From the NCBI GenBank assembly GCA_963766375.1, contig CAVXZG010000019.1, positions 310,001 to 374,000 on the forward strand: DNA of 64,000 bases. The letters run 5' to 3'. Below the pieces are notes generated by a model, which was not told where the DNA came from, made no database searches, and worked only from the letters and a program-made list of their open reading frames with translations. Shown one piece after another: positions 44,382 through 53,225 of this stretch. How positions within the stretch are numbered: position 1 is the stretch's first letter; every line of letters starts with the position of its first letter. The position numbers and the translations under genes were made by a program. The stretch is from AC-32 sp963766375. GTDB lineage: Bacteria > Actinomycetota > Thermoleophilia > Gaiellales > Gaiellaceae.

Positions 44382-45520
44382 CGTTGGACCGCGAGCAGGC
44401 TCTCGACACCGCGCTCGGCCAGATCGAGCGCCAGTTCGGCAAGGGCTCGGTGATGCGCATGAACGACCAGGCCCAGGTCGCGATCGGTGCCATTTCGACC
44501 GGCTCGCTCGCGCTCGACCTCGCGCTGGGGATCGGCGGGCTGCCGCGCGGGCGCATCATCGAGGTCTTCGGCCCGGAGTCCTCGGGGAAGACGACGCTCG
44601 TCTACCACGTGATCGCCGAGGCCCAGCGGCGCGGCGGCATCTGCGCGTTCATCGATGCCGAGCACGCGATGGACCCCGCGTACGCGAAGCGGATCGGCGT
44701 CAACATCGACGACCTCCTGGTTTCGCAGCCCGACACGGGCGAGCAGGCGCTCGAGATCGCGGAGCTGCTGATCCGCTCCGGCGCCCTCGACGTGGTCGCC
44801 GTGGACTCGGTCGCAGCGCTGACGCCAAAGGCCGAGATCGAAGGGGAGATGGGCGACTCGCACGTCGGCCTCCAGGCGCGGCTGATGAGCCAGGCGCTGC
44901 GAAAGCTCGCCGGCACGCTCAACCGAACCGACACGATCTGCCTCTTCACGAACCAGCTGCGCGAGAAGATCGGCGTCATGTTCGGCAGCCCCGAGACGAC
45001 TCCGGGCGGCCGTGCGCTCAAGTTCTACGCATCGATCAGGCTGGACATCAGGCGGATCGAGACGCTCAAGGACGGCGTCGAGGCGTTCGGCAACCGCGTG
45101 CGCGTGAAGGTGGTCAAGAACAAGGTCGCGCCGCCGTTCAAGCAGGCCGAGTTCGACATCATCTACGGCACCGGAATCTCGTGGGAGGGCTCCGTGCTCG
45201 ACACCGCGATCGAGAAGAAGGTGGTGCAGAAGTCCGGCTCCCACTTCAGCTTCGAGGACGAGCGGCTGGGCCAGGGGCGCCAGAACGCGACGGCGTTCCT
45301 GCGTGAGCACCCGGACGTCTCGAACCAGATCCTCGAGCGCCTCCAGGCACTTGCCGGCCCCGACCAGGTCATCTCTGCGAGGTTGCTGGCTGCAACCGCG
45401 GCCGAGCAGGCCGACGGCAGACCCGCCCTCGAGGCCGTACCGACGCCGGAGGCAGAGGCGGAGGCCGAGGTCGAGACCGAGTCGGTCGAGGCGCCGAAAG
45501 AGGTCGCCTCGAAGGCCTAG
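44378..45520 (+). CDS. recA: RecA recombinase
   Basis: 380 residues from ATG 44378 after GTGGGAGG. Walker A GPESSGKTTLVY, Walker B VVAVDSVAALTP, loop L1 EMGDSHVGLQARLMSQALRK and loop L2 FTNQLREKIGVMFGSPETTPGG are intact, as is the DNA-repair C-terminal domain. Strand exchange and SOS co-protease. Residues 345-380 are an acidic Glu/Ala/Pro tail longer than in many relatives. recX follows with no gap. No LexA-box-like site is evident because the gene lies inside an operon. Confidence 0.99.
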   Translation: MTLDREQALDTALGQIERQFGKGSVMRMNDQAQVAIGAISTGSLALDLALGIGGLPRGRIIEVFGPESSGKTTLVYHVIAEAQRRGGICAFIDAEHAMDPAYAKRIGVNIDDLLVSQPDTGEQALEIAELLIRSGALDVVAVDSVAALTPKAEIEGEMGDSHVGLQARLMSQALRKLAGTLNRTDTICLFTNQLREKIGVMFGSPETTPGGRALKFYASIRLDIRRIETLKDGVEAFGNRVRVKVVKNKVAPPFKQAEFDIIYGTGISWEGSVLDTAIEKKVVQKSGSHFSFEDERLGQGRQNATAFLREHPDVSNQILERLQALAGPDQVISARLLAATAAEQADGRPALEAVPTPEAEAEAEVETESVEAPKEVASKA

Positions 45521-45940
45521 ATGGCGCGGGAGCCCGAGAGCGCCCTCGCTGTTGCGACGCGGGCGCTGGCCAGGCGCGACTTCTCGGAGCGCGGCCTGCG
45601 CGAGCGGCTGCGGCGTGCAGGGGTCACGTCGTCCGAGGCGGAGGAAGCGCTTGCGGCACTGCTGCGAGCAGGCCTCGTGAACGACGGCCGGTTCGCGCTC
45701 TCCCGCGCGCAGTCACTCGCCGAGCGCGGGAAAGGCGACGCTGCAATCCGCCACGACCTCGAGCAGCAGGGGCTGGCAGCGGACGAGATCGAGCCCGCGC
45801 TGGCCTCGCTCGAGTCGGAACGCGAGCGGGCAGAGCGGGTAATTGCGCGGCGCGGGAGCGGTCCCGCTACGGCCCGGCTGCTGGCGGGACGGGGCTTCGC
45901 CGAGGACGCAGTCGAGGCGGCCGTTGCGCCGGAGGTCTGA
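45521..45940 (+). CDS. recX: RecX regulatory protein
   Basis: 139 residues from ATG 45521, one base after the recA stop. Three-helix RecX repeats are visible: ALAVATRALARRDFSERGLR, EEALAALLRAGLVNDGRFAL and IRHDLEQQGLAADEIEPAL. RecX binds in the RecA filament groove and limits strand exchange. The protein is shorter than many RecX proteins (about 150-170) and may lack part of the last repeat. Confidence 0.92.
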   Translation: MAREPESALAVATRALARRDFSERGLRERLRRAGVTSSEAEEALAALLRAGLVNDGRFALSRAQSLAERGKGDAAIRHDLEQQGLAADEIEPALASLESERERAERVIARRGSGPATARLLAGRGFAEDAVEAAVAPEV

Positions 45941-46213
45941 GCAACGCTAGGATACGCAGGCTTCATCTGACATTTTGCCTGCATCTAAACGTGTTTCCGA
46001 ATCGGATCCAGACCTTGACACCAATCATCACCAGCGCGAAGGAGGCCAAACGGCAGCGGCGGTGAGCTGATCCGCCACGACAAGGCACGCGCGCCTTGTC
46101 GACCCCCGATTCGAGCGTGTCCCGATGCGAGCGGTGCTGGATGAGCACCGCGTTCCGGCGCGGACAACCGGTTCCCGGCCGGCCAAGAGCCCGGCCCGAG
46201 GTAGGGAGCGCGC
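45941..46213 (+). other. 273-base gap between recX and rny
   Basis: No credible gene. CGACAAGGC (46078-46086) and GCCTTGTCG (46093-46101) form a 9-bp hairpin with a 6-base loop, probably the recA-recX terminator. A TAGGAT box is at 45949-45954 and CTTGACAC at 46014-46021 could be a -35. GGTAGGGAG before ATG 46214 is the rny ribosome-binding site. Confidence 0.45.
46078..46101 (+). terminator. Hairpin upstream of rny
   Basis: CGACAAGGC-ACGCGC-GCCTTGTCG, 9 bp perfect. The U-tract is weak, so attenuation of rny is also possible. Confidence 0.5.
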
Positions 46214-47770
46214 ATGGTCGTCGTCATCGGGATACTGATAGGCCTCGCAGTTGGAGCCGGCGTTGCCTTCCTTTCGCTCTACGCATTCGCCGGCTCACGC
46301 CTGGCCGCTGCGCGCCGCACCCGGCAGCTGCTCATCACCGAGGCGAAGCGGGAGGCCGATGCGCTTCGGCGTGAAGCTCAGATCGAAGCACGGGAGGAGT
46401 CGATCCGGCTTCGCGCCGAGATCGAGCAGGAGGTCGCGGGGCGTCGCACGGAGATGCTCGCGCTGGAGGAGCGCGTCGTCGCCAAGGAGGAGGACATCGA
46501 CCGGAAGCTCACCGAGCTCACGCGGCGGGAACAGGGAGTCGCCGACCGGGAGGTGCACACGAAGCAGCTGCAAGAGGAGCTGAAGGAGGCGCGCGACTCC
46601 GAGCTGACCGAGCTCGAGCGCATCTCCGGGATGACCGTGAACGAGGCCAAGACGCACCTGCTCGGGCGTTCCGAGGAATTGATCCGCCACGAGCTCGCGC
46701 GACGGGTGCGCCAGGCAGAGGAGGAGGCGCGCGCCGAGGCAAAGCGCCGGGCGCGGAACCTCGTCGCCGACGCGCTCCAGCGCGTTGCCGCGAACCACGC
46801 CTCGGAGACGACTGTGTCGTTGATCGAGCTCCCGTCCGACGACATGAAAGGGCGGATCATTGGCCGCGAGGGCCGCAACATTCGCGCCCTCGAGCATCTG
46901 ACCGGGGTCGACGTGATCATCGACGACACCCCGCAGGCAGTCGTCCTCTCTTCCTTCGACGGGATCCGGCGCGAGGTTGCCAAGCTGACCTTGACGAAGC
47001 TGATCGAGGACGGCCGCATCCATCCGGCTCGCATCGAGGAGATGTACTACCAGTCGAAGTCGGAGATCGAGGAGCACATCCGCCAGGCGGGAGAGCAGGC
47101 CGTCTTCGAGGCGAACTGCGGCGACTTCCACGAAGAGCTGGTGAAGATCCTGGGCAGGCTGCGCTTCCGCACGAGCTACGGCCAGAACGTGCTCAAGCAC
47201 ACGCTCGAGGTCGTCCACCTCGCCGGGATCATGGCCGCCGAGCTCGAAGCGAGCGTCAAGACGGCGCGCCGCGCAGCCCTGCTGCACGATCTCGGCAAGG
47301 CCCTGACGCACGAGGTGGAGGGCTCGCACGCGCTCCTCTCTGCCCAGTACGCCCGTAGGTACGGCGAGTCGCCAGCGGTCGTCCACGCGATCCAGGCACA
47401 CCACTACGAGATCGAGCCGCAGACCGTCGAGGCCGTGCTCCTGATCGCAGCTGACGCGATCTCGGCGTCACGACCCGGGGCGCGCGGCGAGAGCCTCGAG
47501 CACTACATCAAGCGCCTCGAGGCCCTCGAGGAGGTCGCTTCGCGCCACGGCGGCGTCGAGAAGGTCTACGCCCTCCAGGCCGGCCGCGAGATCCGCGTCA
47601 TCGTGCGGCCGAAGGAAATCGACGATGACGGCGCCGTGCTGCTGTCGCACGAGATCGCGCGCGAGATCGAGGACCAGCTCGAGTACCCGGGTCAGATCAA
47701 GGTGACCGTGATCCGGGAGTCTCGGGCGATCGAGATCGCGAAGTACGGACCCGTAGAATCCCGGCTGTGA
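46214..47770 (+). CDS. rny: Ribonuclease Y
   Basis: 518 residues from ATG 46214. An N-terminal membrane anchor (VIGILIGLAVGAGVAFLSLY), a long Glu/Arg-rich coiled coil (about 35-205), KH domain PSDDMKGRIIGREGRNIRAL and HD domain with RRAALLHDLGKALTHEVEGS complete the standard layout. RNase Y starts decay of many mRNAs at the membrane. The last bases hold the miaB -10-like box. RNase Y together with RNase J in one genome resembles Firmicutes more than most well-studied Actinobacteria, which use RNase E. Confidence 0.97.
   Translation: MVVVIGILIGLAVGAGVAFLSLYAFAGSRLAAARRTRQLLITEAKREADALRREAQIEAREESIRLRAEIEQEVAGRRTEMLALEERVVAKEEDIDRKLTELTRREQGVADREVHTKQLQEELKEARDSELTELERISGMTVNEAKTHLLGRSEELIRHELARRVRQAEEEARAEAKRRARNLVADALQRVAANHASETTVSLIELPSDDMKGRIIGREGRNIRALEHLTGVDVIIDDTPQAVVLSSFDGIRREVAKLTLTKLIEDGRIHPARIEEMYYQSKSEIEEHIRQAGEQAVFEANCGDFHEELVKILGRLRFRTSYGQNVLKHTLEVVHLAGIMAAELEASVKTARRAALLHDLGKALTHEVEGSHALLSAQYARRYGESPAVVHAIQAHHYEIEPQTVEAVLLIAADAISASRPGARGESLEHYIKRLEALEEVASRHGGVEKVYALQAGREIRVIVRPKEIDDDGAVLLSHEIAREIEDQLEYPGQIKVTVIRESRAIEIAKYGPVESRL
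47754..47759 (+). promoter_or_regulatory. -10-like box TAGAAT seven bases before miaB GTG
   Basis: TAGAAT, then CCCGGCT, then GTG 47767. Lies in the last codons of rny. Confidence 0.45.
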
Positions 47771-49080
47771 GGCGCTACCACGTCACGACGTTCGGGTGCC
47801 AGATGAACGCCCACGACTCGGAGCGGATCAAGGGCATGCTCGAGGAGCTAGGGCTGGGGGAGGCCCCGGGGCAGGAAGAGGCGGACGTGCTCGTCTTCAA
47901 CACCTGCACGATCCGCGAGAAGCCCGACCAGCGCTTCGCGGCTCACCTGGCGCAGGCGCGGGCGTTGAAGCAGCGCGACCCGGACAAGGTGATCGCCGTC
48001 GGGGGCTGCTACGCGGAGGCACAGCGGGACCGGCTCTTCACCCTCTACCCGTACGTGGACGTGGCCTTCGGGCCCGGCTCGATCCCGCATCTCGGGGAAT
48101 GGCTCGGCGCGGGCGGCAACGGCGTGGCTCCGGGTGCCTTCGGCCTGGACGAGCGGAGCTTCGCCGGGCGCTTGCCCAGGCGGCGGGAGCGCGACTTCCA
48201 GGCGTGGGTGCAGATCTCGATGGGCTGCAACTCGAAGTGCTCGTACTGCATCGTCCCGGCCGTGCGCGGCCGCGAGCAGAGCCGGCGCCCGGGCGAGATC
48301 GTCGCCGAGGTGACGGGCCTCGCCCGCGACGGCGTGCGCGAGGTGACGCTGCTCGGCCAGAACGTCAACTCCTACGGGCGCGACGTGGGCAGCGACTTCG
48401 CGGAGCTCCTGCGCGCCTGCGACGGGGTCGAGGGCATCCGCCGCATCCGCTTCACCAGCCCGCACCCGAAGGATTTCCGCGCGCCGGTGATCGCGGCGAT
48501 GGCCGAGTGCGAGGCGGTCTGCGAGCACGCGCACCTGCCGCTCCAGTCGGGCTCGACGCGCGTTCTGAAGGCGATGCGGCGCACGTACTCGCGGGAGCGC
48601 TACCTGCGGCTCGTGGAGGAGCTGCGAGCCGCGATCCCGGATCTGGCGCTCACCACCGACCTGATCGTCGGCTTCCCCGGCGAGACCGAGGAGGACTTCG
48701 AGGAAACGCTGACGGCGGTCGAGGAGGTCGGCTACGACGGTGCCTTCACGTTCGTCTACTCGCCGCGGCAGGGCACCGAGGCCGCGGCGATGCCCGATCA
48801 GGTGCCTGAGGAGATCCAGCGCGAGCGGATCGAACGCCTGGTCGATGCGGTCCAGCGCGTGGCCGCCGCCCGCAACCGCGAGCGCGTGGGCCGGATCGAG
48901 GAGGTGCTCGTCGAGGGGCCGAGCCGCACCGACCCCGCGATCCTGCGAGGACGGACACGGCGCAATACGACGGTCAACTTCACGGGCAGCGCAGCCGCCG
49001 GAGAGCTCGTCGACGTCCGGATCGAGGACGCGAGCTCGGCGACTCTCCGCGGCGCCCAGCTCGAGGCCGCTGCCGCCTGA
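47767..49080 (+). CDS. miaB: tRNA-i6A37 methylthiotransferase
   Basis: 437 residues from GTG 47767. N-terminal UPF0004 domain with Cys ligands in TTFGCQMNAHDSERI, VFNTCTIREK and VGGCYAEAQ. The radical-SAM motif is CNSKCSYCIVP (CxxxCxxC). A TRAM domain ends the protein (GRIEEVLVEGPSRTDPAILRGRT). MiaB adds the methylthio group to i6A37 of tRNAs, following MiaA, whose gene overlaps the end of this one. Intact. Confidence 0.97.
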   Translation: MRRYHVTTFGCQMNAHDSERIKGMLEELGLGEAPGQEEADVLVFNTCTIREKPDQRFAAHLAQARALKQRDPDKVIAVGGCYAEAQRDRLFTLYPYVDVAFGPGSIPHLGEWLGAGGNGVAPGAFGLDERSFAGRLPRRRERDFQAWVQISMGCNSKCSYCIVPAVRGREQSRRPGEIVAEVTGLARDGVREVTLLGQNVNSYGRDVGSDFAELLRACDGVEGIRRIRFTSPHPKDFRAPVIAAMAECEAVCEHAHLPLQSGSTRVLKAMRRTYSRERYLRLVEELRAAIPDLALTTDLIVGFPGETEEDFEETLTAVEEVGYDGAFTFVYSPRQGTEAAAMPDQVPEEIQRERIERLVDAVQRVAAARNRERVGRIEEVLVEGPSRTDPAILRGRTRRNTTVNFTGSAAAGELVDVRIEDASSATLRGAQLEAAAA

Positions 49081-49954
49081 CGTCCTAGCGATCTTCGGGC
49101 CGACCGCGTCGGGCAAGAGCGCCGTCGCGGAGGAGCTGGCGCGCAGGATCCCGGCAGAGCTCGTCTCCGCGGATGCGATGCAGGTCTACCGCGGGCTGCC
49201 GCTGCTCACGAACCAGTCCGAGTTTCCGACCAGGCTCGTCGGGATCCTCGGCCTCGGCGAAGAAGGCTCCGTCGCGGACTACCAGCGCCTCGCGCACGCC
49301 GCGATCGACGAGATCCTCGCGAGCGGGCGCACCCCGATCGTCGTCGGCGGCACCGGTCTCTACCTGCGTGCCGCTCTGGCCGAGCTGGAGCTGCCGCCGC
49401 CACCGGCCGCCGGCGAGCGGGAGCGGCTGGAGCGCCTCTACGACCGGGTCGGCGGGGAGCAGGCCCACGCGCTCCTGGCTACGCGCGATCCCGCAGCCGC
49501 CGGGGTCGTGCACGCAAACGATCGTCGCCGCGTGGTGCGCGCGCTCGAGCTGGCCGAGGCGGGATCGAGCCTGCACCCAGGCGAAGATCGCCTCTGGAGC
49601 GACCACACGCGGTACTCGACGCTGATCGTGGGCCTCGAGCTTCCACGGGAAGAGCTCCTGCGCAGGATCGAGGTGCGCACGCGCCGGATGTTCGAGCTCG
49701 GCGTCGAGGAGGAGGTACGGCGGGCGCTCGCCGGCCCCGTCTCGGCCACGGCGCGGAGCATCTTCGGCCTCCGTGAGGTCGCGGAGCTCCCGCGGGAAGA
49801 GGCGATCGAGGCGCTGATCGTGCGCACGCGCCGCTACGCGGCCTACCAGCGCAAGTGGATGCGCCGGATCCCCGGGCTCGTGTCGGTGCGCGCCGACCGG
49901 CCTCCAGCGGAGGTCGCCGCCGAGATACTTGGTAGCCTCGCCGGCGCCGGATGA
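49070..49954 (+). CDS. miaA: tRNA dimethylallyltransferase
   Basis: About 294 residues. P-loop VLAIFGPTASGKSAVAEELA, then LVSADAMQVYRGLPLLTNQ and PIVVGGTGLYLRAAL. MiaA transfers dimethylallyl to A37 of tRNAs reading U-initial codons. No ATG, GTG or TTG exists in frame near the expected start: CTG 49070 (L-P-P-D-V-L-A-I-F-G-P) is the best candidate and overlaps the miaB stop. Either CTG is used or a base error hides the start. dapF follows with a 4-base overlap. Confidence 0.94.
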   Translation: MPPDVLAIFGPTASGKSAVAEELARRIPAELVSADAMQVYRGLPLLTNQSEFPTRLVGILGLGEEGSVADYQRLAHAAIDEILASGRTPIVVGGTGLYLRAALAELELPPPPAAGERERLERLYDRVGGEQAHALLATRDPAAAGVVHANDRRRVVRALELAEAGSSLHPGEDRLWSDHTRYSTLIVGLELPREELLRRIEVRTRRMFELGVEEEVRRALAGPVSATARSIFGLREVAELPREEAIEALIVRTRRYAAYQRKWMRRIPGLVSVRADRPPAEVAAEILGSLAGAG

Positions 49955-50730
49955 AGCTCTCGAAGTGGCACGGGCTCGGGAACGACTACCTGCTCGTGGA
50001 GCGGGACGAGCTCGCGGCTCCGCTTACCGCCGAGCAGGTGAAGCGCATCTGCGACTACCACTTCGGCGTCGGCTCGGACGGGATCCTCGAGGTGGTCTCG
50101 GCCGACGGCGACCGGGCCGAGATCGTGATCTGGAACCCCGACGGCTCGACGGCGGAGCTCTCCGGAAACGGCACGCGCATCGCAGCGCGCTGGCTGGCCA
50201 GGCGCAGCGGTGCGCAGGAGGTGCGAATCACCGTCGGCCCCCGCGAGGTGGCGGCCCGGATAGGCGACGGCGTGGAGGTCGAGCTGGACGTGGGCGCAGT
50301 CGAGGTGGGGGAGACCGAGACGATCTCGGTGGGCAGCGAGCAGGTCGAGCTGACCCCGGTCTCGGTCGGCAATCCTCATGCGGTCATCCGGCGCGAGCCG
50401 GAACGCGCCGAGCTGCTGCGCCTCGGGCCGCTCGTCGAGTCCCACGAGCGCTTTCCGGAGCGCACCAACGTCCAGCTGGTACGCGTGGACAATCCGAACG
50501 AGCTGACCGTTGGCGTCTGGGAGCGGGGCGCGGGGGAGACGCTTTCCTCCGGCACCAGCGCCGTCGCCGCCAGTGCAGCCGCGGTGGCCAACGGCTGGTG
50601 CGAGAGCCCGGTGACCGTGCATCTCGCCGGCGGCGACCTCCTGGTCGAGCTCGCCGGCGGCGAGGCGCGCCTGACCGGGCCGGCCGAGGAGATCTGCCTC
50701 GTCGAGCTCGCCGAGGAGTTCGGTCTATGA
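49951..50730 (+). CDS. dapF: Diaminopimelate epimerase with Ser at both catalytic Cys positions
   Basis: 259 residues from ATG 49951. The family plan is clear: KWHGLGNDYLLVERDE, FGVGSDGILEV, IWNPDGSTAELSGNGTR, SVGNPHAVI, ERTNVQLVRV and VWERGAGETLSSGTSA. DapF racemises LL- to meso-diaminopimelate with two Cys acting as acid and base, normally in MCGNG and ACGTG/S. Here they are Ser71 (codon TCC, 50161-50163) and Ser200 (TCC, 50548-50550). Both flanks are well conserved and the gene is unbroken. The next gene, dapL, makes LL-diaminopimelate, so an epimerase is expected here. Either Ser/Ser works or another enzyme does the job. Confidence 0.88.
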   Translation: MKLSKWHGLGNDYLLVERDELAAPLTAEQVKRICDYHFGVGSDGILEVVSADGDRAEIVIWNPDGSTAELSGNGTRIAARWLARRSGAQEVRITVGPREVAARIGDGVEVELDVGAVEVGETETISVGSEQVELTPVSVGNPHAVIRREPERAELLRLGPLVESHERFPERTNVQLVRVDNPNELTVGVWERGAGETLSSGTSAVAASAAAVANGWCESPVTVHLAGGDLLVELAGGEARLTGPAEEICLVELAEEFGL

Positions 50731-51906
50731 GGTTCGCGAAACGCCTCGACGCGGTTCCGCCGTACCTCTTCGCCGAGCTCGAGCGCAAGCTCGCGGAGAA
50801 GCGGCGCGAGGGCGTCGACGTGATCAGCCTCGGGATCGGCGACCCCGATCTGCCGACGCCGCAGCCGGTCGTGGACGCGCTGATCGCAGGAGCGCGCGAC
50901 GCGGCGACCCACCAGTACCCGACCAACCACGGCTCGGAGGAGCTTCGCGAGGCGGCCGCCGGCTTCTACCGCGACCGCTTCGGCGTCGAGCTGGACCCGA
51001 GCGCTGAGGTTGTGCCTGCGCTCGGCGGCAAGGAGGCGGTCGGGCACATCGCGCTGGCCCTGCTCGACCCGGGCGACGTCTCGCTCTCCCCGGATCCGGG
51101 CTACCCGCCCTACACCTCCGGGCCGCTCTTCGCCGGCGCCGAGCTCCACTACCTCCCGCTCGAGGAGGCGAACGGGTTCCTTCCGGACCTCGAAGCGATC
51201 CCGGACGAGATCGCCGGCCGCGCCAACCTGCTCTACCTCAACTACCCGAACAATCCGACAGGCGCGGTCGTGCAGCCCGGGTACTTCGAGCGCGCCGTCG
51301 AGTTTGCGCGCGCGCAACGACCTCGTCGTCGTCCACGACAACGCCTACTCGGAGATCTGCTTCGACGGCTACCGCGCGCCGAGCTTCCTCGAGACCCCCG
51401 GAGCGAAGGAGGTGGGCGTCGAGATCTTCTCGATCTCGAAGGGCTGGAACATGACCGGCTGGCGCTCAGGCCTCGTCGCGGGGAACGCGGAGGTGGTCGA
51501 GCGCTACCGGCAGCTCAAGACGAACCTCGACTCGGGCATGTTCGAGGCGGTGCAGCGCGCGACGATCGCCGCGCTGACCGAGGCGCGCGACTTCCCGCGT
51601 GAGATGTCGGAGGTCTACCGGCGGCGGCGGGATCTCGTCGCCGAGGGCCTCGCTGCGATCGGGCTCGAGGTCAGGCCGCCCAAGGCGACGCCGTATTTCT
51701 GGGTGCGGGTTCCCGAAGGCCACACCTCCGAGTCCTTCACCGAGCTCGTGCTCGAGCAGGCCGGCGTGCTCGTCTCGCCGGGGCCTGCTTACGGCCCGAG
51801 CGGCGAGGGCTTCTTCCGGATCTCCGTCACCGTGCCCGACGATCGCCTCGAAGAGGCCGTGCGGCGGATCGAATCCTCGCTCCGTAGCGGCATAATCACA
51901 GGGTGA
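50727..51906 (+). CDS. dapL: LL-diaminopimelate aminotransferase (one frameshift)
   Basis: ATG 50727 opens MRFAKRLDAVPPYLFAELER, then VDVISLGIGDPDLPTPQPVV, a typical fold-type I aminotransferase of the DapL group. YLNYPNNPTGAVVQPGYF and the PLP Lys in SISKGWNMTGWRSGLVAGN are present. One extra C near 51317 breaks the frame inside a GCGC run. DapL converts tetrahydrodipicolinate directly to LL-diaminopimelate and bypasses the succinylase route; adjacency to dapF supports this over a generic aminotransferase. The stop overlaps hflX by 4 bases. Confidence 0.88.
51891..51896 (+). promoter_or_regulatory. -10-like box CATAAT six bases before hflX GTG
   Basis: CATAAT, then CACAGG, then GTG 51903. 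Lies within the end of dapL. Confidence 0.4.
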
Positions 51907-53225
51907 CGAACCGCCAGCCCGACCCGGCTCCGGGTGCAGAGCCCGAGCGCGGGTTCGTCCTCGCCGCACCGCCGAAAGGATCGGACGTGGGTGCCGAGCT
52001 GGCCGAGCTACGCGAGCTCGCACGCACGGCCGGGGTCGAGCCCGTGGCCGAGCTCGTTCAGCAGCGGGGGCGGCCGGATCCCCGCACCTACATCGGCAAA
52101 GGGAAGCTGACGGAGCTGAAGGAGGCGTTCCCTCAGTCGGGCGCCGAGTCGCTGATCGTGGACGACGAGCTCTCGCCGACCCAGCAGCGCCAGCTCGAGG
52201 ACGCTCTGCAGGCGCGCGTGGTCGACCGCACGCAGCTGATCCTCGACATCTTCGCCCAACACGCCGTCAGCGCCGAGGGCAAGCTCCAGGTCGAGCTGGC
52301 GCAGCTCGAGTACAACCTCCCGCGCATGCGCGGGCTCTGGCAGCACCTCGAGCGCCTGGGCGGCGGCCTCGGCACGCGCGGCCCCGGTGAGAGCCAGCTC
52401 GAGACCGACCGCCGCCTCGCCCGCCGCCGGGTGACGCTCCTGCGCCAGCGGTTGCGCACGCTCGCGAAGCAGCGCTCGACGCGCCGCAAGTCGCGGCGCC
52501 GCTCCGAGACGCCCACGATCGCGCTGGCCGGCTACACGAACGTCGGCAAGTCGACGCTCCTGAACGCGCTCACCGACGCCGGCGTGTCCGTAAACGACCG
52601 GCTGTTCGAGACCCTCGACCCGACCACGCGCGGCTTCGAGGAGGAGGGTCGGCGTTACCTCGTGACCGACACCGTCGGGTTCATCCGCCGGCTGCCCCAC
52701 CAACTGGTCGAGGGCTTCGCGGCCACGCTCGAGGAGACGCTCGTGGCCGACCTGATTCTGCACGTCGCCGACGCTTCGGTCTCGGACTCCGAGCTCGACG
52801 AGATGCTCGGCGCGGTTGACGCCGTCCTCGCCGAGATCGGGGCGACCGAGCTGCCGATCGAGCTCGTCATGAACAAGATCGACGAGGCCGACCCGCTGCA
52901 GCGGAAACGTCTCAGCAACCGCTTTCCCGACGCGGTCCAGGTCTCCGCGCGCACCGGCGAGGGCCTGGACGACCTGAGGCACCGCATCGCCGAGCGGTTC
53001 GGCGAGCGCTTCGAGCCCGTGCGGCTGCTGATCCCATACGACGAGGGCGGAAAGCTCGCCGAGCTGTACGCGCTGGGCGCGCCGGTCGACGAGCGCGCCG
53101 ACCGGCCGGATGGCGTCTTCGTGCGCGCCCGTCTCCCGCGCCGCGAGATACGGCGGTTCGCGCCGTACCTCATCGTCGAGGAGCCGGAGAGCGAGAGCGA
53201 GACGCCCGCGCGGTCGAGCGCATGA
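51903..53225 (+). CDS. hflX: GTPase HflX
   Basis: 440 residues from GTG 51903. N-terminal HflX domain with RPDPRTYIGKGKLTEL and VDDELSPTQQRQLEDAL, then VVDRTQLILDIFAQHAVSAE, GLGTRGPGESQLETDRR and a basic coiled coil. The G domain has LAGYTNVGKSTLLNAL, DTVGFIRRLPHQLVEGF and VMNKIDEAD. HflX splits stalled or heat-damaged 70S ribosomes. Intact. The stop overlaps dut by 4 bases. Confidence 0.97.
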   Translation: MTNRQPDPAPGAEPERGFVLAAPPKGSDVGAELAELRELARTAGVEPVAELVQQRGRPDPRTYIGKGKLTELKEAFPQSGAESLIVDDELSPTQQRQLEDALQARVVDRTQLILDIFAQHAVSAEGKLQVELAQLEYNLPRMRGLWQHLERLGGGLGTRGPGESQLETDRRLARRRVTLLRQRLRTLAKQRSTRRKSRRRSETPTIALAGYTNVGKSTLLNALTDAGVSVNDRLFETLDPTTRGFEEEGRRYLVTDTVGFIRRLPHQLVEGFAATLEETLVADLILHVADASVSDSELDEMLGAVDAVLAEIGATELPIELVMNKIDEADPLQRKRLSNRFPDAVQVSARTGEGLDDLRHRIAERFGERFEPVRLLIPYDEGGKLAELYALGAPVDERADRPDGVFVRARLPRREIRRFAPYLIVEEPESESETPARSSA

